Assembly (NCBI RefSeq): GCF_026210795.1
Contig: NC_089437.1
Coordinates: 2,542,001 to 2,606,000, forward strand
Length of the DNA: 64,000 bases
From: Rhizophagus irregularis
Taxonomy: Eukaryota > Glomeromycota > Glomeromycetes > Glomerales > Glomeraceae
Direction: 5' to 3'
Shown: one piece after another, positions 57,616-64,000 of the stretch
How positions within the stretch are numbered: the stretch's first letter is position 1
How the letters are laid out: every line of letters begins with the position of its first letter
Notes under the pieces: model-generated
The model's input: the letters and a program-made list of their open reading frames with translations, nothing else
What the model was told of the DNA's origin: nothing
Databases searched by the model: none
Program-made: the position numbers and the translations under genes

Positions 57616-57907
57616 TAGCCCTGTTCATTTCTGTTCTGTTCTGTTCTGTTCCGATTTTTACCATATTTTTCAGCCAATCAAATTCATTCAAAAATCGGAA
57701 CAACAACCGGAACAACGGATCAAAAAAATTGATGATCCGAATGTTCCGAAATTTAAAAATGCAATACATGCTTAAAATGATTGGTTAGAATTAAACAGAA
57801 CAGATCAAACCCGATTTTTCTACTCAATTCACGCCGTTTTTTAATTGGCTAAAATTAATTATACTAAAATCGGAACAGAACAGAACAGAACAGAAATGAA
57901 CAGGGCT
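57616..57907. mobile_element. MITE with perfect long inverted ends containing CTGTT repeats
   Basis: The first about 42 bases (TAGCCCTGTTCATTTCTGTT, then CTGTT repeats, then CCGATTTT) are exactly repeated in inverse orientation at the other end. The centre keeps CGGAACAACAACCGGAACAA. The perfect identity of the arms suggests recent origin or ongoing arm homogenisation. The duplication is unclear because the flanks are themselves partly palindromic (ATTA/TATTA). Confidence 0.72.
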
Positions 57908-58165
57908 ATTATTCCGATTCCAATATTCCGGTCTCCCGATTCCGGTAAAATATTCATTGGACAAACAAAATAAATCTTCGAATAAATTTAAAGAAAAGAG
58001 CGCTTAGACTTAGTTAACTTAGTAGTTAATAAATAATCAAACTTGTGAAAAAATTTTTATTTGTCGCATAAATTCGTTATTGTTGAGCTAAACATTTGTT
58101 ATCCAATTTTTCTTAACAAATATAATTTCAAGATTAGAAAATAGGTTCCTGGCATTTTAAAAAAA

Positions 58166-58538
58166 TTATCCTTGAAAATCTTGTAAAACTTTCTATTTGG
58201 ATAAAGTCATTATATTAGAGTAAAATAAAGTTGAAATATTCAGTTCACAATTTTAACTCACCTCTAAAGCAACTTTGACATGTTTCTTCTCAACTACCTT
58301 TGCTTTGTCGGTTTCTGCTTCGGAATTAGATTCTTTTGCTAACTTTTGAAGGAATAACACGCAATGAAGATATATCTAATGAAAGATAAACACGCAAAAA
58401 TAATAAGAACAAGGCGATAATCTAAAAAAAAAAACAAAAAAAAACACGTACTAATACATCCACATTCTTGCTTAAAGCTTTAGATTGGTGGGACTTAATG
58501 ATCCTTTTAAGTGTCGCGCGTGGATAAAGAGAAGGCAT
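58166..58538 (-). CDS. CENPW: CENP-W-like histone-fold kinetochore protein
   Basis: Small histone-fold protein that pairs with CENP-T in the inner kinetochore. Three exons (58452-58538, 58262-58375, 58166-58192) join to 75 aa, the usual size of the family. The start MPSLYPRATLKRIIKS resembles the family's PRGFLKRVFK. The second helix, LIYLHCVLFLQKLAKES, matches the LVHLNCLLFVHRLAEES type. The end, KKHVKVALEKVLQDF, is the histone-fold helix 3 region. Splice sites are GTACGT, GTGAGT and good AGs, all in phase. Fungal orthologues are called Wip1. An alternative is another small histone-fold partner (for example a CHRAC or NF-Y type), but the spacing fits CENP-W best. Upstream lies ACGCGTCATGAGTCATGAC, an MluI-box plus AP-1-like pair. 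Confidence 0.75.
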
Positions 58539-58800
58539 TTTTGTTGGTGAATTCTTGGAGTTAAAAAAAAACCGCGTAGAATTACTGATCTACCAAAAAT
58601 AAATTAGATATGGTCTACCCAAAATAATAACAAATACTAAACACAGTCTATTTTGATGTCACGTGTTAATTAATTGCGTCATACGCGTCATGAGTCATGA
58701 CACGACTAATTGACAAATTTATTAAGGGAAAGTAAAAACTAAAATATTATAGAATAAGAACTTAAACTAAAATAACCGCTCAACCTAAGGCAAATTCACC
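58539..58800. promoter_or_regulatory. CENP-W gene upstream region with MCB-like site
   Basis: Contains TCACGTG (58661), ATACGCGTCATGAGTCATGA (58681-58700). ACGCGT is the MluI cell-cycle box bound by MBF in yeasts, and TGAGTCAT an AP-1/Gcn4-type site. G1/S control of a kinetochore gene would make sense, but this is inference. Confidence 0.4.
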
Positions 58801-59420
58801 TTTCGTATATAAATGAAAAGAGGAACTACAGAATATAAGCGGGAAAGATCAAAATCTAGACGTCACATAGAATTGTAGGGGATCATTTTTCTATAGTTTT
58901 AAATTGATTTTTTGTTATGCCTCTTTTACGTTTCATTATATTTGAAATGATCGTTTCATTTTTCTAAGCAGGGTATAGAAAAGGAAGCAATAGACTAGGA
59001 AATGTGTGCGCAAAATTAGAGGCGAGTTCTAATGAAATTAAGCCATTAGCGTGTATATTCACCGGAAGAATGTCTGAAAGATAGCTGATAGCCAATTAAA
59101 TATAGAAGAGCGATTGTCGCAATCAGCTGAAATAATAAATTCTAGTATAGCTTTGTGTTTGGAAAGAATATCAATAAGCGTTTATTGGTGTGATATTTCT
59201 ATTCTATTGTTGTAGCATAAGTAAATAAAGTTTCGAGGGATAAGACTAGAATTTCTGTGAAGAATATCCGTGGCGACATGCGACTGATGCAAGTTATCTT
59301 GATTTTGAAGCCAATATGTTTAGGTAGTTGCAGTGATTAACGAGTATTTAGGTATTTAGTAAAAATCACTGTAGCGAAAGATAATATTTTGTGTTCAAAA
59401 TTTTGTTATCTGTTACAGTT
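58801..59420 (+). other. Non-coding segment of higher complexity, TATA-like start
   Basis: A TATATAAAT motif at about 58808 is followed by about 600 bases whose base composition and complexity are closer to exons than to the surrounding spacer. Yet all six frames are closed. It may be a structural RNA gene, a long UTR or an old relic. I searched by eye for U1, U2, U4, U5, U6, SRP and RNase P signatures and saw none. Confidence 0.35.
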
Positions 59421-59873
59421 AATATGACGCACAGACTTAATAATAAATAAATGCTAAATAATATACTGTATTTATATTATAAATTGTATTAAAAATATTT
59501 TTATATCTAATAATAATTATTATATAATATATAGACTTATTAAAGGAGGACATTAACACCACCAAAATGCCTATAACTTAATTATTTCATTCTACTTGTA
59601 CCAGTCCTGTTGGCTGCACTCCAAGTATTTTATTTCAATTTAAATTTAAATAATTTATAAACCAAAAATTTATTTAAACTAAGTATACAAATAAATGCAC
59701 AACAAACTTGAACATTATAATAATAATGAGATCTATGAATGCAAGAAAGATATTAATAATTATTTTAAATAATTGAAATAATTAATCGATATTTTTTAAG
59801 TTGTCGACAATTAATCCTCATGCAATTAGGAAATTCTCAACAAATATTGTATCCTATCGAATTCACCCATCAT
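59421..59873. other. AT-rich spacer, 3' flank of BAR-SH3 gene
   Basis: AT-rich; no open frames. It serves as the downstream region of the minus-strand gene that ends at 59874. Confidence 0.45.
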
Positions 59874-62119
59874 CTATGTGTGTATATGAAAACAATTTTT
59901 ACAACTTCCTTTCTTAAATACATTAGGAGAATAGTCATTACAATCACATTCTTTACATGGCCCAAAATCTTGAGTTGTTGTTTCTTTAACATAATCTTGA
60001 ATATATGAATTTCTTGATGTTATTGAAGGTGGCGTTGTTGTTTTAGGAATACTATTTGCGATTGATGAATATTCATATGTACTTGAACGTGCTGCTTTAC
60101 GAGGGGGTATAGATGTTGAAGATGTTGGGCGAGCTGGCGGAGGTTTTGAACTGCGAGATGGGATTGGAGGTGTTCCAGCAGTTGGCGATCCGGGCCTTTG
60201 TGACGCACTTGTTTGTGAATGTCGTTGACGGATTGGTGGCGATCTTTTTGATTTAGGTGGTGTTTGTTCATCTGATTCATCATCTTCCTGTTCTTCATCA
60301 CTTTCTTGTTCCTCTTCTACTGACGATTGTCTTGATAAATTTGTTGGTCGACGTGCGGGTATTTTTGGTGGCGATGATTCAACAGGAATTGGCTCAGTAT
60401 AATTTGCAGGAAACATCCCACTTCTTTTAGTTCCATCTTCATCAATAATTTCACCAATCCACCATCCTTCAGCTTCTTCTATTACTGTTATAATGTCTCC
60501 TTCTTCAATTGCAAGTTCATCTCTATCTTCGCCATCATAACTAAATATAGCCCTGACTTGTTTCTTTTGTGTTGTATTGCCTAGAAAAATCGAGTAATAT
60601 GTAAATTATTAATAATGAATTTAATTGTTGAAATTGTTAAAAAAAAAATTTATCCCAACAAAAATCTTCGTACCTGGTTTCTTCAGATCAACAGATCTAG
60701 TAGATGATCCAGACGAAACACTCTTATTGCGAGATAATCCAGTTGGGATATTAAGGTTATTAGAACTATCAGACTTTACAAGTTTTGAAGTTCTTTTTGA
60801 GGGCTTTGGTCTATTGTGACTTGAATGTGAGTTAATACTACCATTATCTGCACTACCATTGTCTGAATTGGCTCCATCAGAATTTGAATTAGTTGAATCA
60901 ATTGTAGATGATCGTATTGGTGTTCGTTTACGTCGCGATGATGGTTTGTCAGAACTATTAATTATATAAAATTAGATAAATTAATGAAAAAAAAACAAAC
61001 AAACAAAATAAATAAAATTTTTTTTTTAAAAAAAAAAGATGATGCAAACCTCTCAACCCAGTCTTTCTTAACGCTTTCTAAAATTTCGTAAGCGGCTTTG
61101 AAATATTCCAATTGGGCATCTAAAAATGTAGTTAAATCTTGCACATGTTGATCCTAATTATAAATGCGCCGAAATTAATTTTTAAAATATACATCTCTCT
61201 CCTTAAACCAGGAAAAAAACAACAAACCTCTGAATCATTAAGCGCAAACATTTTATTATTTATATCTTCCATTGTAACTTCATATTTTTCTTTTGCAGCA
61301 CGCATTTCTTCTTCTAATTCTGGTTTTTCTTTTTTTGATTTTTGTACTTTATTTAGTTTTGCATCATAATCAAGTCTACGTGATTCTAATTTTCTTTTTA
61401 ATTGCTAATGAAACATTGAAAGATAATTTTATTAGCGCCGAATCCATATATTACTAAAAAATTAATTAATTATCTTTTTTTGTCATCTTACTTGATATTG
61501 CTTAAATTCTTCAATAGAAGATGATAATCCAAAGAGGAAATCATCTCGTACACGTGAAACATACTCCATTTGTGCTTTGGCAATCTTTTCGTTCGCATTA
61601 CCAAATCTAACTAACCCCATTCCTATGTATTATAAAGGTATTAGTTATTTAATTAAAAAAAATTTAAAATTTCAACAATATTTCTCACCATAGGGAGTAT
61701 CTGTGCCAATTTCTTCGCCATAAATTTTCATGGTACTTCCAAGTGACTCTAAAGGTAAAACTTTTGATTTTTCTTCAACCGAATCCGCTTTTTTCGCTAC
61801 ATAAGTTGATGATAAAAGTGTAAGTACATTTTAAATTGCTATAATTAAATATTTCCAATTAAAAGACATACACATAATCTTAATATAAGTATTTGTTGCC
61901 ATATGCAGCTTGTCTATTCCAGAGTGTCTTGCATCGGTTTTTTGTTGTAAATCTTGAAATTCGTCAGGAGTTTGAGTTTTCTGCCCTCCAACTCTTTCGT
62001 TCGCCCACTATTAGCGGAAAATGGTTATGGGTTAGAAAAACTAAATTTCAAATGATGTAAGAATACAACGATCGAAACATCAAACACACTTGTTTAATTT
62101 TTCCAATATTTTTCTTCAT
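59874..62119 (-). CDS. Endophilin-type BAR-SH3 protein with C-terminal Cys/His motif
   Basis: Membrane-curving BAR protein with an SH3 domain, expected in endocytosis or membrane traffic linked to actin. Eight exons: 62090-62119, 61872-62007, 61689-61796, 61492-61622, 61228-61404, 61050-61153, 60674-60954 and 59874-60580. They sum to 557 aa. N-BAR (about 1-245): MKKNIGKIKQWANERVGG amphipathic start, then LESRRLDYDAKLNKVQKSKK and FLDAQLEYFKAAYEILESV, as in endophilin. A Ser-rich linker (about 250-322) precedes the SH3 (about 330-388: AIFSYDGEDRDELAIEEGD, GWW, SGMFPANYTE). Next is a Pro/Ser-rich region with PPxPxR-like sites. At the very end is a C-x2-C-x-C-x12-C-x2-C-x-H-x-H cluster (531-556), probably zinc-binding. 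All introns are GT-AG and phases agree at every join. The nearest fungal relatives by architecture are endophilin-like BAR-SH3 proteins. Confidence 0.9.
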
Positions 62120-62729
62120 GGTTAATTGGTTAATAAATTATGTTCGAAAGTTTAAAATTTAATTTTGTTTCGAGAAAAAGTTTTAAATATAAAATTATAA
62201 ACAGAATATAATACAGTCAATGATTTGAAAATTTTTTTGAATATAGGAAAGAAAAAGGGGAATGGGCTGCTATTTATTATTTTCTTATTATAGTAAAAAG
62301 ATGTAAATGTGAAATTTACCAAATATTTGTGTACTAAAATTACAAAATAAGTTGATAGACGCCTTGCAGCTTGCTACTTCTAATGGCAATAAAAAGAATT
62401 ATTCGATTAATTCATGAAATTCACCGCATTAATTATCACATTATATTCGATACGTACTCTTTAATAAATTATATATATTATGCATTGTCGTAACAATTAA
62501 ACCTAAATTATTTATTTGGTTTTTTAGTTGTCACACAAATTCTCCATTTTCAAAATCAGCGAATTACCGTAAATTCCCCACAAATAGGATTTGCAAAGAT
62601 TTTAACATTTTTAGATGTGTGTAACAAATATCAAAAAAAAATTTCTCGATATATGATCTGCACTTACAAAAAAAATTTTTCCCGTTGAAATTTTGTTCGA
62701 TTGTTTTGACTTTCTTTCATAGACAAATT
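62120..62729. promoter_or_regulatory. Divergent promoter region (BAR-SH3 / glucosidase II beta)
   Basis: About 600 bases between two start codons facing outward. AT-rich with no open frame. A pyrimidine-rich TTTGACTTTCTTTCATAG just before the plus-strand start could be the end of a 5' UTR intron. Confidence 0.5.
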
Positions 62730-64000
62730 ATGGTTTATAAACGATTATTTACTCCAATTAAATCTAATTTGACTTTTGGTCTATTAATATTAAATTTAAT
62801 CGTATTTTTAAGTGTACTAGTTCATGCTGGACAAAACAATATACCAAAAGGAGTTGCAAAATCAGGTATGTTTCTAGCTTAATCCTTTTTGGTGGTTTCT
62901 TTTTATAGTAATTCGTCCCGAAATTAAATTTGATCAATCTTCTTTAAAGATGCACACCTTTATGAAAAGAAAGGTTCAACTTGGAAGTGTTTAGACGGCT
63001 CAGCAACAATAGAATACGAGGCAATTAATGATGATTACTGCGATTGTGCTGATGGTTCTGATGAACCAGGTAAAAAATTCATTAATTAATACGATTTATT
63101 TTATTTATTTTCTAATTCTTATCATCACAAATAAATTGATCGCCTTTTCGCATACATACAGGAACGTCTGCATGTCCAAATGGCAGGTTTTTTTGCACAA
63201 ATTCCGGACATATTTCATCATATATATCGTCCAGCCGCGTGAATGATGGAGTTTGCGGCAAGTCTATATTTCAATTTGTAAATCATAATTAGAATTTTAT
63301 TGTAATGGCTAATTTTTTTTCTAAAAAAAAGAACCTGAATGTTGTGATGGGTCAGATGAGTATGACGGAAAAATAGAATGTCCAAATGATTGCGAGAAAG
63401 TTGGTGCTGAATACCGTAGGCATGCAGAACAATTGGCCAAAATGCGAGCTAAGGTCAATATTTATACGTATTATCTCATAATTTGAAGTTGTCATGTGTA
63501 ACAGCTTTTCTTGTATTCTGCATAATAGGGAGCGCAAATAAAAAGCGAATACATTGAATACGGTAAAAAATCGAAACAACAACTTGAATCTGAATTGAAC
63601 CGATTAAAAACCCTTCTTGAAGCCACAAAGATTAGAGTCGCAGAACGTGAAGGTATTTACTATCAATTTAACAACATTTTTATTTAATTGAAAATTAACT
63701 TTATTGTTTTTTTGTACAAAGTTGCATTGAAAAAAGTTCAGGAGAAAGAAAAAGCCGAATCAAAGACAAAAGGTTAGTTTCAAATGTAACACATATATAT
63801 TTGAGCGTATAATAAAATTGTTTATTTATAAGTACGTTTTATTTAATTAAAATATTTAGATCATATACGCATACAAAAATATCAAGTAAAAATTAGAACA
63901 TTGCGAGAGCGTGAAGAGAGGCTTCGTGAACAAATAGATACTTTACTTAATATTCTTAAGGATATGAAAAAGGATCATAATCAAAATTACCATGATATGG
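62730..64000 (+). CDS. GTB1: Glucosidase II beta subunit (PRKCSH-like), 5' part
   Basis: Regulatory subunit that keeps the alpha-glucosidase in the ER and helps it trim glucose from N-glycans. Visible exons: 62730-62865, 62950-63069, 63162-63257, 63332-63453, 63529-63652, 63722-63772 and 63860-64000, continuing past the window. A hydrophobic signal segment ([20 protein letters not shown]) is followed by two LDL-receptor-class-A-like cysteine modules: [20 protein letters not shown] plus ADGSDEPG, and CPNGRFFC...[17 protein letters not shown]. Long charged coiled-coil stretches follow ([39 protein letters not shown]). Intron 3 (63258-63331) has a GC donor (TGCG|GCAAGT) and only that splice keeps VCEPECCDG. 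An upstream in-frame Met at 62685 is possible, but 62730 gives a better signal peptide. The EF-hand and C-terminal MRH domain would be outside the window. Confidence 0.93.

Noticed and set aside
1-64000. tRNA genes
   Set aside because: I looked for B-box-like GGTTCGAATCC and cloverleaf pairing and found nothing convincing. A few TTCGAA hits are single motifs inside AT-rich repeats.

Overview
The window looks like nuclear DNA of an arbuscular mycorrhizal fungus (Glomeromycotina, Rhizophagus-like). The DNA is very AT-rich and full of A/T homopolymers. The genes are fungal and cut by many short introns (about 60-110 bp). Transposon debris is extremely dense, including a DDE protein with the motif IADYKMRILP that I recall from these fungi. 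The organism is an inference from memory of these families, not from a search.

Layout. Left edge: the 5' part of a beta-adaptin gene (minus strand, runs off the window). 1.4-27 kb: no intact gene; nested transposons, tandem arrays and dead coding relics. 28.0-36.2 kb: a gene island with a Cdc3/AspB-type septin (minus), a divergent M13 neprilysin-like metallopeptidase (plus), and an acidic Q/E-rich coiled-coil protein (minus). 40.5-41.6 kb: a DUF7082-type (Medusa-like) protein, followed by two truncated relatives at 43.9-49.6 kb. The second relative is split by a 4.7-kb hAT transposon with a perfect 8-bp target duplication. 52.0-52.9 kb: a bZIP factor. 58.2-64 kb: a second island with a CENP-W-like histone-fold protein (minus, 75 aa), an endophilin-type BAR-SH3 protein (minus), and the divergent 5' part of glucosidase II beta (plus, runs off the window).

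The host genes are cell-biological housekeeping genes (coat adaptor, septin, BAR protein, ER glycan processing, kinetochore, regulators). They do not form a cluster with one shared job. Exon joins were worked out by hand; for the complete genes the exon lengths sum to whole codons. Two introns use GC donors.

The most unusual signal is in the repeats. At least three otherwise different transposon-like elements carry tandem arrays whose units look like a minigene. Each unit has a short hairpin containing a 5' splice-site-like GTAAGT, an AT spacer, a second hairpin containing a TACTAAC-like branch point, a pyrimidine tract ending in TAG, and a 35-50 nt exon-sized block. The blocks do not keep a constant reading phase, so they are unlikely to encode a repeat protein. 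They may be transposase-binding sites, splice bait that lets insertions be removed from RNA, or both. Around them are very clear insertion histories: four levels of nesting at 14.6-22.0 kb, and a Tc1-type element whose empty site is still present elsewhere in the window.
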